A stretch of 64,000 nt of DNA, taken from Methanomicrobiales archaeon. Its GTDB lineage: Archaea > Halobacteriota > Methanomicrobia > Methanomicrobiales > Methanospirillaceae. A model generated the notes under the pieces. It did not search any database. It was not told the DNA's origin and was given only the letters and a program-made list of their open reading frames with translations. This document shows, piece by piece, positions 41,023-49,857 of the stretch. Positions within the stretch are counted from its first letter, which is position 1. Each line of letters starts with the position of its first letter. Made by a program: the position numbers and the translations under genes. Where the stretch lies: assembly GCA_022841205.1 (NCBI GenBank), contig JALHCK010000004.1, positions 162,159-226,158 of the forward strand. Reading direction: 5' to 3'.

Positions 41023-42092
41023 GGCCCACCGTTCCTGAACAGGGCAAAGAGCCGGGCAAGCGAAACGAGGTCCTGGCGGTTGTGGGAAACGATGGGAACA
41101 AGGGGCCCCGGGTTGCCGGTGGCCAGGTAGGCTTCGTAGAACTCGGGGACCATGGCCCCGGGGATATCCTCATCGCGGCAGACCCCGAACAGGTGCCGCT
41201 CGAGCGTCCCCAGCCGGCAGTCCGGGAACTGGCCTTTCCACCGTTTCCGGGCCACGTGCAGGAGGTCGTAGTGAGGGTTTGCGATCCCGGCCGGTCGCCC
41301 GTAGAAGGCGGAACGCTCCACCAGGCAGGGGACATCGAAGGCCTTCCCGTTGAAGGAGACGATGACCCGGTCGTCTTCCAGCACTTCGCGGACCACGGAC
41401 AGGGAGGGGAGTTCCTCTTCGATTCCCCGGAGCAGGTACTGGGTGATATGCAGGGTATCTCCCCGCACCCCGGCCAGCCCGAAGAGGATGATGGGGCGCG
41501 AAAAGAGCCCGAGCGTCTCGAGGTCGATGAACAGCAGGTCGGAGGGGTGGTAGAACCCCGAGGTCAGGAACGTGGCCTGGTGCGATGGGGAATGCCACCG
41601 GGCCACCAGCCCTTCGATTTCAGGAACCCCGCTCCCGTAGAGTACCTGGAGAGTCCGGGCAGCCGCCTTACCAAACCGCCGGTGGCGGGCCAGGTCGGCT
41701 ATGGTCAGGTAGCCTTTTGCCTTGAGCCGCTGCTCGGTCGCGGCCCCGATGCCGCAAACCAGCTGCAGATCGGAGAGCAGGAGGTCCCGCACCGCCTGTC
41801 GGTCCTGGCCGCCGAGAGCGATCCGCTCTTCCGAACGGATGCAGTAACAGGCCCCTTCGGGGGTATCCTGCTCTTCTCCCCGGAAAATATCATCAAGATC
41901 CTGCCCTTCGTGGGACGAGAGGAGCGATGCCAGTTGCTCCCGGGCGGCCCCGTGCTGCGATTCATAGACCCATGAAGCATGGAAGCTCGTGCAAAACGCG
42001 GTATCGTTCCGGATTATGGAGTAGTCATGCGCCTCGTCGATTCGCGAACGCCAAATCCTGCTTGCGGCAGAAAAAGCGTGACCAGACTCCAT
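41019..42092 (-). CDS. RNase H-like DEDD exonuclease (YprB/MrfB-like)
   Basis: The 357-residue protein has a N-terminal region with helix-hairpin-helix-like LVCGIGAATEQRLKAKGYLT and IADLARHRRFGKAAA, then an RNase H fold with the DxE motif LLFIDLETLGLFSRPIILFG, an internal VSFNGKAFDVPCLV (second acidic region), and HNRQDLVSLARL at the third motif (H-x4-D). This matches the YprB/MrfB family. Gene order exonuclease then helicase, with an ATGA overlap, is the reverse of Bacillus yprA-yprB but keeps them coupled. Confidence 0.88.
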   Translation of the reverse strand: MESGHAFSAASRIWRSRIDEAHDYSIIRNDTAFCTSFHASWVYESQHGAAREQLASLLSSHEGQDLDDIFRGEEQDTPEGACYCIRSEERIALGGQDRQAVRDLLLSDLQLVCGIGAATEQRLKAKGYLTIADLARHRRFGKAAARTLQVLYGSGVPEIEGLVARWHSPSHQATFLTSGFYHPSDLLFIDLETLGLFSRPIILFGLAGVRGDTLHITQYLLRGIEEELPSLSVVREVLEDDRVIVSFNGKAFDVPCLVERSAFYGRPAGIANPHYDLLHVARKRWKGQFPDCRLGTLERHLFGVCRDEDIPGAMVPEFYEAYLATGNPGPLVPIVSHNRQDLVSLARLFALFRNGGP

Positions 42093-42468
42093 GGGCGGTT
42101 AAGGCTGTTTTCGATCACCGAAGATATTAGTCCAGGGGTGTGCGTTGCGAAAGTGAGCGGCACGAAAGAGGCAATTGGTCCTGTGCCGGATAAAAACGAT
42201 GATCGGCGTCTTTTATCATGGGAGCGATGAACATCCCGGTTTTCCTGGGGGTGTGCTGGAAGCCTCAGGAAGACCGTTCCGGGCTCGTTGCCCTCGAAAA
42301 AGACCCGGTCGATGGTATCGGGCGGTGCAGGCCCAGGTGGGCACCCTGCGGATGCGGGCCGCCCCCAGCCCTGTCCGGGATCTTTATCAAGCCGTGCCTG
42401 TCAATCGCGATATAGGAAGGTGAAAACCGTTTAATCCCGGTGACGGGTATATTGTACGGTGAACCGGG
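42093..42468. other. 376-base gap before sufC
   Basis: It lies between the divergent exonuclease and sufC genes and therefore includes both promoters; a TATA-like gtatatt precedes sufC by about 25 bases (42447-42453). A GC-rich segment at 42320-42364 can fold: gggcgg with ccgccc, and inside it gcccaggtgggc. A 62-codon frame starting at ATG 42227 has gggagc just upstream, but its cysteine/proline-rich product matches nothing I know. I do not call it a gene. Confidence 0.35.
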
Positions 42469-43200
42469 ATGCTGGATATTAAAGATCTCAACGTGAAGAT
42501 TGGAGACCGGCAGGTGTTAAGCGACATCAACCTCCATATCGGGGTGGGAGAGACCCACGTGCTGATGGGACCGAACGGCTCGGGAAAGACCACCCTGCTT
42601 CGCACCATCATGGGGTTTGCCGGGCTCGAAATAACTGATGGAAGTATCTTCTTCAAGGGACAGGATATCACCCACATGCCCATCCACGAGCGGGCAAAAC
42701 TCGGGATGGGGATGCAGTTCCAGCGCCCCCCCACGATAGCCGGTCTGAAGCTTGGAAAACTCCTGCAGGTCACTTCCGGAGGTAACACCGGGATAGTCGA
42801 TGAAACGGCCGGCTACCTTCGCATGGGCCCCCTCCTCGACCGCTCCATCAACCAGGGCTTCTCGGGTGGCGAGATCAAGCGAAGCGAAGTCCTCCAGCTG
42901 ATGATCCAGAAACCGGATTTCGTCATGCTGGACGAGCCGGAGAGCGGGGTAGACCTTGAAAACATCTCCCTGATCGGAAACGCCATCGCCCGGCTCCTGG
43001 ACAAGGATGTCCACATCGTGAACCGGAAGAAGAGCGGCCTTGTGATCACCCACACCGGCTACATCCTGGATTACCTTGATGCCGATTTCGGCCACGTTAT
43101 GTGCGACGGGGTGTTCCGGTGCCACGGCAACCCGCGGGAGATCCTGAAGGTGATCAAGACATCGGGATACAAGGAGTGCCTCGTATGCCAGAAGATATAG
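42469..43200 (+). CDS. sufC: Fe-S cluster assembly ATPase SufC
   Basis: ABC-type ATPase that powers the SufB scaffold. The 243-residue protein has Walker A MGPNGSGKTTLLRTIMG, a FQRPPTIAGLKLG Q-loop, the signature FSGGEIKRSEVLQL, Walker B FVMLDEPESGVDLENI and an H-loop VITHTGYILDYL. Archaeal SUF often has only SufB and SufC, as here. The stop overlaps the sufB start by 16 bases. Confidence 0.95.
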   Translation: MLDIKDLNVKIGDRQVLSDINLHIGVGETHVLMGPNGSGKTTLLRTIMGFAGLEITDGSIFFKGQDITHMPIHERAKLGMGMQFQRPPTIAGLKLGKLLQVTSGGNTGIVDETAGYLRMGPLLDRSINQGFSGGEIKRSEVLQLMIQKPDFVMLDEPESGVDLENISLIGNAIARLLDKDVHIVNRKKSGLVITHTGYILDYLDADFGHVMCDGVFRCHGNPREILKVIKTSGYKECLVCQKI

Positions 43201-44300
43201 ACCAGATGGCCGACCTCTCGGCAAAGGACCAGGAACGGCTGGCCCAGACCGGCCTTGAAGTCGATCTGAAGAACCGGTCCGGGAGTTTCTTCCAGGTCGA
43301 CCAGGATATAAAACAGGTGGCATCGCTCGAGAAAGGGATCGAGGTCCTGACCATCAGCGACGCCCTGAAAAAGTACGACTGGCTGGAAGACTATTCCTGG
43401 AATGTCGTTTCCCGCGACAAGGACCAGTACACCCGGTATGTTGCCGACCAGCCCGAGCCAAACGGGTTCGTGGTCATCGCCCGCAAGGGGAGCCGGACCA
43501 TATACCCGCTCCAGGCCTGCCTTTTCCTGGCCAAAAGCAGCGTCCAGCACGTACACAACATCGTGATCGCCGAGGAGGGTGCCGAGCTCCACATAATCTC
43601 CGGGTGTGCCAGTGCAGCCTACAAAAAGACCGGCTCTCACCTCGGCGTAACGGAGTTTTACATCGGAAAGGATGCCCACGTCACATCGACCATGATCCAC
43701 AACTGGGGCCCGGAGATCAGCGTCTTTCCCCGGTCGGCATCGGTGGTCGAAGAAAACGGCGTATTCCTCTCAAACTATGTCTGTATGCAGCCGGTTCGGA
43801 AAGTCCAGATGTCCCCGGTCGCCTACCTGAAGGGGAAAAATGCGGTCGGCCGGTTCAGCAGCATCGTGGTGTCAACGCCCGGATCGCACATGGACCTCGG
43901 CTCGGTCGCCCATCTTTCGGCCGAAGGAGCGAGCGCCGAGCTCATCACCCGTGCGATTACCACGGGAGGGTACATCATCTCCCGGGGCATGATAGAAGGG
44001 CAGGTGCGAAACACCCGGGGACACATCGAGTGCAAGGGGCTGATCCTGAAGGACGGGGTCATCCATGCCATCCCTGAGATCAAGGGAGACGTGGTCGATA
44101 CCGTGCTCTCCCACGAAGCAGCCGTTGGTAAGATCGCAAGGGACGAGATCGAGTACCTGATGACCCGCGGGCTCTCCGAGGATGTGGCCACGGCGACCAT
44201 CATCCGCGGGTTCCTCGACGTGAAGATCGCCGGGCTCCCAGATGTCCTCCAGGACCAGATCGAAGCGGCAATAGATGCCGCCGAGCAGAGCGGGTTTTGA
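43185..44300 (+). CDS. sufB: Fe-S cluster scaffold SufB/SufD family
   Basis: The 371-residue beta-helical scaffold, with SufC, assembles [4Fe-4S] clusters. Seen: DALKKYDWLEDYSWNVVSRD, AEEGAELHIISGCASAAYKK, TMIHNWGPEISVFPRSASVV, HLSAEGASAELITRAI, GMIEGQVRNTRGHIECKGLI, the C-terminal HEAAVGKIARDEIEYLMTRG and ATIIRGFLD. Its start is set by AAGGAG (43171-43176) eight bases before ATG 43185, overlapping sufC. Whether it should be called SufB or SufD cannot be settled; only one subunit exists here. Confidence 0.93.
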   Translation: MPEDIDQMADLSAKDQERLAQTGLEVDLKNRSGSFFQVDQDIKQVASLEKGIEVLTISDALKKYDWLEDYSWNVVSRDKDQYTRYVADQPEPNGFVVIARKGSRTIYPLQACLFLAKSSVQHVHNIVIAEEGAELHIISGCASAAYKKTGSHLGVTEFYIGKDAHVTSTMIHNWGPEISVFPRSASVVEENGVFLSNYVCMQPVRKVQMSPVAYLKGKNAVGRFSSIVVSTPGSHMDLGSVAHLSAEGASAELITRAITTGGYIISRGMIEGQVRNTRGHIECKGLILKDGVIHAIPEIKGDVVDTVLSHEAAVGKIARDEIEYLMTRGLSEDVATATIIRGFLDVKIAGLPDVLQDQIEAAIDAAEQSGF

Positions 44301-44307
44301 GAGTGCC

Positions 44308-44961
44308 ATGTCCGGGGAAGACCGCTTTTTGCAGGAACGGCAGAGGATGGTCGACCTGCAGATCGCTGCCCGGGGAGTGAAGGACAGCCGCGTCCTCGCC
44401 GCGATGCGATCGATTCCCCGCCACCTCTTCGTCCCCATCTCGTTTCGCGATGCGGCATACAACGACTGCCCGCTCCCCATCGGCAGCGGACAGACCATCT
44501 CCCAGCCCTACATCGTCGCCGTCATGACCGAACTCCTCCAGCTGCAGCCGGGCGACCGGGTGCTGGAGATCGGGTGCGGGAGCGGGTACCAGGCCGCGAT
44601 CCTCGGGACACTGGCCCGGGAAGTGATCTCAATCGAGCGCCTCCCGGAAGTTGCCGGGATGGCCAGGGAGAACCTAGCCTCGACCGGCATCAGGAACGTC
44701 ACCGTCGTCGTTGCTGACGGGACGCTGGGGTATCCCGGAGGAGCCCCGTACGACGCGGTCATCGTCACCGCAGCCGCCCCCCGTGTCCCACAACCGCTTC
44801 TCGACCAGCTGGCCGAGGGGGGACGCCTCGTGGCCCCGGTGGGGTCCCGCGACCTGCAGGAGCTGGTCCGGTGCACGAAACGGGAAGTGGGAATTTCCAG
44901 GGAGTATTTCGGGGGAGTGGTCTTTGTCCCGCTCCTGGGAAAGGAGGGATGGCCGGAATGA
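44308..44961 (+). CDS. pcm: Protein-L-isoaspartate O-methyltransferase
   Basis: Repairs isoaspartyl residues in aged proteins using S-adenosylmethionine. The 217-residue protein has RVLAAMRSIPRHLFVP, the PCMT signature YNDCPLPIGSGQTISQPYIV, AdoMet motif LEIGCGSGYQAAILG, and PYDAVIVTAAAPRVPQPLL with GGRLVAPVGS. It lies seven bases after sufB and overlaps the next gene by four bases, so it belongs to the suf operon. Confidence 0.95.
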   Translation: MSGEDRFLQERQRMVDLQIAARGVKDSRVLAAMRSIPRHLFVPISFRDAAYNDCPLPIGSGQTISQPYIVAVMTELLQLQPGDRVLEIGCGSGYQAAILGTLAREVISIERLPEVAGMARENLASTGIRNVTVVVADGTLGYPGGAPYDAVIVTAAAPRVPQPLLDQLAEGGRLVAPVGSRDLQELVRCTKREVGISREYFGGVVFVPLLGKEGWPE

Positions 44962-45578
44962 TACATGATATCACCCGCCCCATTGGGCCGGGATGCGTGG
45001 TGTATCCCGGGGATACCGTCCCCCTGTTCCGCGAGGAGGATTCCGGGCAGTACCGTACCACGGAGATCGTGATGAGCTCCCACTCGGGGACCCACATCGA
45101 TGCCCCTGCGCACTACTTTTCATCCGGCCGGACCGTTGATGCGATCCCCTTTTCGGCGCTCATGGGGAGGTGCCGGGTGATCGACTGCTCGGGGTCAGGT
45201 GAAGTGATCACTGCGGCTGATCTGGCGCAGAAAACAGGGGGAGCCGGCAGGATCCTGATCAGGACGAGTTTCTCGGGAAAACAGGAGTTTGACGAGCACT
45301 TCCCGGCCCTCTCCCCTGATGCGGCGCATTTCATCGCAGGAGAGGGGATCGTCTGCATCGGGACGGACGCGCCTTCTATCGAAGGGTACGGCTGTAGCGG
45401 CGAGGTGCACCGCACCCTCCTCTCGCAGGGCATCGTCATCATCGAGCTCCTCGATCTCTCGGGCGTGGAGGAAGGGGACTACAACATGATTGCCCTCCCG
45501 CTCCGGCTCAAGGGTGCAGATGGAGCGCCTTGCCGGGTGCTCCTGTTTGAAGAGGGCAAAGTCCCTTCCGGAGACTGA
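44958..45578 (+). CDS. Cyclase-family metal-dependent hydrolase (kynurenine formamidase-like)
   Basis: The 206-residue protein is of the cyclase superfamily: DITRPIGPGCVVYPGDTVPL, the metal motif SSHSGTHIDAPAHYF (HxGTHxDxPxH), GTDAPSIEGYG and a C-terminal EGDYNMIALPLRLKGADGAP. The family hydrolyses amide or ester bonds, as in kynurenine formamidase or isatin hydrolase; the substrate here is unknown. It is coupled to pcm by an ATGA overlap. Confidence 0.88.
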   Translation: MIHDITRPIGPGCVVYPGDTVPLFREEDSGQYRTTEIVMSSHSGTHIDAPAHYFSSGRTVDAIPFSALMGRCRVIDCSGSGEVITAADLAQKTGGAGRILIRTSFSGKQEFDEHFPALSPDAAHFIAGEGIVCIGTDAPSIEGYGCSGEVHRTLLSQGIVIIELLDLSGVEEGDYNMIALPLRLKGADGAPCRVLLFEEGKVPSGD

Positions 45579-45579
45579 A

Positions 45580-46185
45580 ATGGATATCATCACACGGGCT
45601 GTGAACCAGCTGGAACAACGGATCAGGGGGTCCGGGTCAGAGGAGGGGGTCGTCACCATAGATACCGATCCTGACAGGGTCGTCTGCCAGTACGAGAAGG
45701 GGGCCTGCCTGAATGCGACTTACGGCGGCCGTTCCGCGGAATTCGTGACCATGGAGCCGATGACTGCCACGACGAGGATCGGGTTCATGTTCGGTGCGGC
45801 GCTGGCAAAACTTCCCCAGCGGGCAGCGGCCTGCGCCATCATCAACGTGGCCGCCGGGTTCTTCTGCCTCTCAAGAAAGCTCAAGGCCTGCGATCCAGTG
45901 TCCCACGAGGCGTGCCGTGAAGCCCTAAAAAAAGAGATCGGCAGGGAGAGCATTTACCCGGTGGGCATGACAGGAAAAGCCCGGGCCCTGTTTGACAATA
46001 TCGTGGCCGACCCGGACCAGGCCGATGTCATCCTTGTCGTGGGAGACGGGTTGATCGAGCCCGGGACAGGGGATCTCCTCGCACGCTACAAAGGGAAAAA
46101 GCGCATCATCCTCCTCGCCCCTTCAACGGCAGGAGTCGGGGTCCTGCTGGGCTGTTCCCACTGGTGCCCGTTTGGGAAGGGGTAA
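45580..46185 (+). CDS. Unknown conserved-looking protein in the suf-pcm operon
   Basis: A 201-residue protein I do not recognise. Visible: an N-terminal segment with GACLNATYGGRSAEFVTMEP, a hydrophobic stretch GFMFGAALAKLP followed by AAACAIINVAAGFFCL, and a C-terminal Rossmann-like half with DVILVVGDGLIEPGTGDL and KRIILLAPSTAGVGVLLGC ending in SHWCPFGKG. Cysteines near positions 87 and in the tail suggest a metal or active-site role. GGAG eight bases before ATG 45580 supports the start. It follows the cyclase gene by one base and precedes glmM by 33. Confidence 0.7.
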   Translation: MDIITRAVNQLEQRIRGSGSEEGVVTIDTDPDRVVCQYEKGACLNATYGGRSAEFVTMEPMTATTRIGFMFGAALAKLPQRAAACAIINVAAGFFCLSRKLKACDPVSHEACREALKKEIGRESIYPVGMTGKARALFDNIVADPDQADVILVVGDGLIEPGTGDLLARYKGKKRIILLAPSTAGVGVLLGCSHWCPFGKG

Positions 46186-46218
46186 GCCTTTTTCGGTCCG
46201 GCATACTACAAATCTCCT

Positions 46219-47469
46219 ATGCTCTTTGGATCTTCCGGGATCCGGCAGAAATACGGGCAGGATCTCATAGAGATCGCGCTGGCACTCGGGCCAGTCCTCG
46301 CGCGGCGGGGTGGGATAACCCTCATCGGCAGGGATACGCGAACCACCGGACCGGTCCTGAACAGGCTCATCGTTGCCGGGATAATTGCCTGCGGTGGGCA
46401 GGTTCACGATACCGGCATCGTGCCGACACCGGCTGTCGCTTACGCAACCCGCGAAGTCACCACCGGGGTCATGATCACCGCCTCGCACAACCCCGAGGAG
46501 TACAACGGCTTCAAGCTCTTCAACCCCGACGGGTCATCCTTTTCCGGTGAACAGCAGGTGCAGGTCGAAGAGGAAATGGCGGTGAAGGAGTGGAACGGAT
46601 GGGATGGCCAGGGAGACCTCCTGGAAGTGGACGCCCTCCCGCCCTACCTGCGGGCGATCTCCGATCGGCGGTCATCGCTCGGGGGACTTCCCCTCGTCCT
46701 CGACTGCGGGAACGGTGCCGGCAGCGTGGCAAGCCCCTTCCTGCTTCGCCGTCTTGATGCAAAGCTTACCTGCGTGAACTGCAACCCCGCGGGCCGTTTT
46801 GGCCGGCCATCGGAGCCGCTCGAGGAATACCTCGGGTATATCGGTAATCTCGTGAGAGCAGGGCATGCTGCCGGGGCGGTGATCCATGACGGTGATGCCG
46901 ACAGGATGATGGCCTTTGACAACAGGGGACGGTATATCAGCGGGGACCGGCTCCTGATGCTCTTTACGCTGTACCTCGATGCCCGCGAGGTGGTGACCAC
47001 CTATGATGCATCGATGGCCATCGAGGAGATCGCCACCGTCCGGAGGACACCTGTAGGAGACACCTACGTGTCTGCCGAGCTCGCCTCCTGGGGAAGGTTC
47101 GGGGGAGAGCCGTCAGGCGCCTGGATCTTCCCTGACCACTCGCTCTGCCCTGACGGGCCGTATGCTGCAGCCCTCTACGCGGAGATCGCCCGCGAATGGG
47201 ATATTGCTGCCGAGATAGACCGGATGCCGGCCTACCCGGTGCTCCGGGAATCACTGCCCTGCGACGATGCCGGGGATGTGATGCGGCGGATCGGGGCAGC
47301 GTCTCCGACCGATGGGATCCGCCTCTCCGGGGAGGACGGCTGGTGTCTCATCCGGGCATCAGGGACAGAACCAAAGATCAGGCTGACGGCAGAAGGCACC
47401 GACAGGAAGGCAGCCGAGTCAATGCTTTCAAAGGGCCGATCGCTCCTCAAAACGAGGAAAAGTGCTTAA
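46219..47469 (+). CDS. glmM: Phosphoglucosamine/phosphohexose mutase
   Basis: Interconverts glucosamine 6-phosphate and 1-phosphate. The 416-residue alpha-D-phosphohexomutase has MLFGSSGIRQKYGQDLIEIA, the active serine in VMITASHNPEEYNGFKLF, the metal loop IHDGDADRMMAFD, the sugar loop GGEPSGAWIF and the phosphate loop RASGTEPKIRLTAEG. Context (two GlmU-like genes and glmS downstream) makes it GlmM rather than a mannose/glucose enzyme. Confidence 0.92.
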   Translation: MLFGSSGIRQKYGQDLIEIALALGPVLARRGGITLIGRDTRTTGPVLNRLIVAGIIACGGQVHDTGIVPTPAVAYATREVTTGVMITASHNPEEYNGFKLFNPDGSSFSGEQQVQVEEEMAVKEWNGWDGQGDLLEVDALPPYLRAISDRRSSLGGLPLVLDCGNGAGSVASPFLLRRLDAKLTCVNCNPAGRFGRPSEPLEEYLGYIGNLVRAGHAAGAVIHDGDADRMMAFDNRGRYISGDRLLMLFTLYLDAREVVTTYDASMAIEEIATVRRTPVGDTYVSAELASWGRFGGEPSGAWIFPDHSLCPDGPYAAALYAEIAREWDIAAEIDRMPAYPVLRESLPCDDAGDVMRRIGAASPTDGIRLSGEDGWCLIRASGTEPKIRLTAEGTDRKAAESMLSKGRSLLKTRKSA

Positions 47470-47492
47470 GGAGGCAGGGAGAGGTAGCTTTC

Positions 47493-48692
47493 ATGGAATG
47501 TGTCATCCTCGCTGCGGGAGAGGGAAAGCGGATGCGTCCGCTCACGGCAACGCGGCCCAAGGTGATGATCCCCCTTGCCAACCGGCCCATGATCGAACAC
47601 CTGGTGTGTGCCGCACGGGATGCCGGGATCTCCGAATTCATCCTGGTGGTAGGGTACCAGGAACAGGCGGTCCGCGAATACTTCGGCAATGGATCGGATC
47701 TCGGGGTCTCGGTCAGGTACGCAACCCAGCGTCGACAGAAAGGGACCGCGGACGCCCTCCGGGCGGCAGAGGACAAGCTCAGCGGGGAGTTTCTCCTCCT
47801 GAACGGTGACATGGTCATCAGGAGCAACGCTATTTCGGCCATTATCAGGAAGGGCGCTCCCTGCATGGGGATATTTCACTCGGACCATCCCGGGGACTTT
47901 GGCGTGGTCACAACCGATGGCGGCCGGGTGACCGGGCTTGAGGAGAAATCCGGCGCTCCCCGGAGCAACCTCATCAATGCCGGGATCTACCTGTTTTCCC
48001 CCGGGATCTTTGATGCACTGCGGTCGATCGGAACCTCGCCGCGGGGCGAACTTGAACTCACCGATGCCCTGGCAGGCTTCATCAGGGACGGGACGCTTCG
48101 GGCCCACACCCTCTCCTTCTGGCTTGACGCCGGGTATCCCTGGGACCTCCTCGATGCCAATGCCACCCTCCTGGAAGACATCGAACCGGCCTGCGAGGGA
48201 ACGGTCGAGGAGGGGGTCTTTCTTCACGGCCCGGTCTCGATCGGGCCAGGCACGGTCGTCAGGTCTGGGACGTATATCGAAGGTCCCTGTATCATCGGGG
48301 AATCGTGCCGGATCGGGCCCCATGCTTACATCAGGGGTGCGACCTCGATCGGTGACCGGTGCCATATCGGGCACAGTACCGAGATCAAGAACTCGATCGT
48401 CATGCACGACACGAAGATCCCGCACTTCAATTACATCGGTGACAGCATCATCGGGAGCGGGTGCAACTTTGGTGCCGGCACAAAGATTGCAAACCTCCGC
48501 CATGACCATGGCCCGGTGGTCATACGGGGGATCAATACCCGCCGTGAAAAGATGGGGGCAGTGATCGGCGACGAGGTCCGGTTCGGGATCAACTGCTCGG
48601 TGAACGTGGGTAGCGTTGTCGGAAGCCACGTGAGTGTTGCACCCCACACGGCAGTCGAAGGCTGGGTCGAAGAGGAGACAAAAGTCAGGTAG
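47493..48692 (+). CDS. glmU: GlmU-like bifunctional sugar-1-phosphate nucleotidyltransferase/acetyltransferase, first copy
   Basis: The 399-residue protein has a nucleotidyltransferase domain (CVILAAGEGKRMRPLTATRP, QRRQKGTADALRAAED, LLLNGDMVI) and a C-terminal left-handed beta-helix (GPVSIGPGTVVRSGTYIEGP, GDRCHIGHSTEIKNSIVMHD, HFNYIGDSIIGSGCNFGAGT). HFNYIGDS resembles the GlmU acetyltransferase motif. It would acetylate glucosamine 1-phosphate and add UMP to give UDP-GlcNAc. GGAGGCAGGGAGAGG lies before the ATG at 47493. Confidence 0.9.
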   Translation: MECVILAAGEGKRMRPLTATRPKVMIPLANRPMIEHLVCAARDAGISEFILVVGYQEQAVREYFGNGSDLGVSVRYATQRRQKGTADALRAAEDKLSGEFLLLNGDMVIRSNAISAIIRKGAPCMGIFHSDHPGDFGVVTTDGGRVTGLEEKSGAPRSNLINAGIYLFSPGIFDALRSIGTSPRGELELTDALAGFIRDGTLRAHTLSFWLDAGYPWDLLDANATLLEDIEPACEGTVEEGVFLHGPVSIGPGTVVRSGTYIEGPCIIGESCRIGPHAYIRGATSIGDRCHIGHSTEIKNSIVMHDTKIPHFNYIGDSIIGSGCNFGAGTKIANLRHDHGPVVIRGINTRREKMGAVIGDEVRFGINCSVNVGSVVGSHVSVAPHTAVEGWVEEETKVR

Positions 48693-48699
48693 GTGAAGG

Positions 48700-49857
48700 A
48701 TGCAGGCAGTCATACTTGCCGCAGGAGAAGGCAGGCGGTTGCGACCGCTCACGAAGAACCGTCCGAAAGCGCTGATACCCGTTGCAAACAAGCCGATCAT
48801 CGATTACCCGATAAAGGCACTGCTGGAGTGCGGGATTCGCGATATCATCGTCGTTGCCGGGTATAGAAAAGATCACGTGAAACGCCATCTCAACAGTCTC
48901 GATGCCCCAATCAAAGTGGTGGAACAGAAAAACCAGCTCGGGACCGGTGACGCCCTAAGGTGTGCGGCACCCCAAATCCGGGAAAACTTCCTGGTGCTCC
49001 CGGGAGACAACCTGATCGACGCCCTGTCCATCTCGCGCATCATGGCCCGGCAAAACAGCGTTCTTGTCAAGGACCATCCCTACCCCTCAAACTTCGGGGT
49101 GGTCATGGCTGAAGGCGACATGGTGCGCTCAATCATCGAGAAACCGGAGCACGCCCCCTCATTTTCCGTATCCACCGGGATCTACCACCTGACACCCGAC
49201 TTCCTTTCGCACCTCACCGACAATTCGCTTACCGATTCGATCAACGGGATGCTTGAGAGGGGGGGACACCTTGGAGTGGTCATGGCCGGGGAATGGCATG
49301 ATGCCGTCTATCCCTGGGACCTCCTCGCCCTGAACAAAAAAGTGCTCAGGGAGACCTCTCCTGCAAAATCGGGGGCAATTGACCGGACCGCGGTTATCCG
49401 GGGCCCGGTCCTGCTCGGGAAGGGAGCAACCGTCGGGCCGTTTACCGTAATTTATGGCCCCGCAGTAATCGGGCCCGGTGCCGAGATCGGTTCGCACTGC
49501 GCCATCGGCCCGTTCGTGAGCATGGGTGACCGGTCAAAGATCGATCCCTTCACCCTCATCCGCCACTCGCTGCTGATGGAAGATGTCCAGGTCGGTTCCC
49601 ATTCCCGCGTGACCGAGGCGGTCATCGGAGAGGGGTCAGCGTTTGGCGACCATACCACGGTCGAGCCGGGAGTCCCCCTGGTGGAGATCGAGGGCACCCT
49701 GATCCGTGGAAGGTTCGGGTGCATCGTGGGGGACCATGTCCGGGCAGATCCTCTCTGCATCTTCCAGGGAGCAATCGTTGGCAATGATGTGCAGATCCGG
49801 GGCGGAAAGATGATCTCCGGGACAGATGCCTGCCAGGACGGGGTGGTGGTGGTCTAG
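48700..49857 (+). CDS. GlmU-like nucleotidyltransferase, second copy
   Basis: A 385-residue paralogue of the preceding protein: QAVILAAGEGRRLRPLTKNR, EQKNQLGTGDALRCAAPQIR, LVLPGDNLI, then a beta-helix (RGPVLLGKGATVGPFTVIYG, GSHCAIGPFVSMGDRSKIDP). It lacks the HFNYIGDS histidine motif, so it may be a nucleotidyltransferase for another sugar with a helix used for oligomerisation, or may share the work of the two GlmU steps with the first copy. Seven bases separate the two genes. Confidence 0.85.
   Translation: MQAVILAAGEGRRLRPLTKNRPKALIPVANKPIIDYPIKALLECGIRDIIVVAGYRKDHVKRHLNSLDAPIKVVEQKNQLGTGDALRCAAPQIRENFLVLPGDNLIDALSISRIMARQNSVLVKDHPYPSNFGVVMAEGDMVRSIIEKPEHAPSFSVSTGIYHLTPDFLSHLTDNSLTDSINGMLERGGHLGVVMAGEWHDAVYPWDLLALNKKVLRETSPAKSGAIDRTAVIRGPVLLGKGATVGPFTVIYGPAVIGPGAEIGSHCAIGPFVSMGDRSKIDPFTLIRHSLLMEDVQVGSHSRVTEAVIGEGSAFGDHTTVEPGVPLVEIEGTLIRGRFGCIVGDHVRADPLCIFQGAIVGNDVQIRGGKMISGTDACQDGVVVV

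Noticed and set aside
42227..42415. 62-residue Cys/Pro-rich small protein
   Set aside because: Good-looking ribosome binding site only; no similarity and strongly biased by GC-rich structure.
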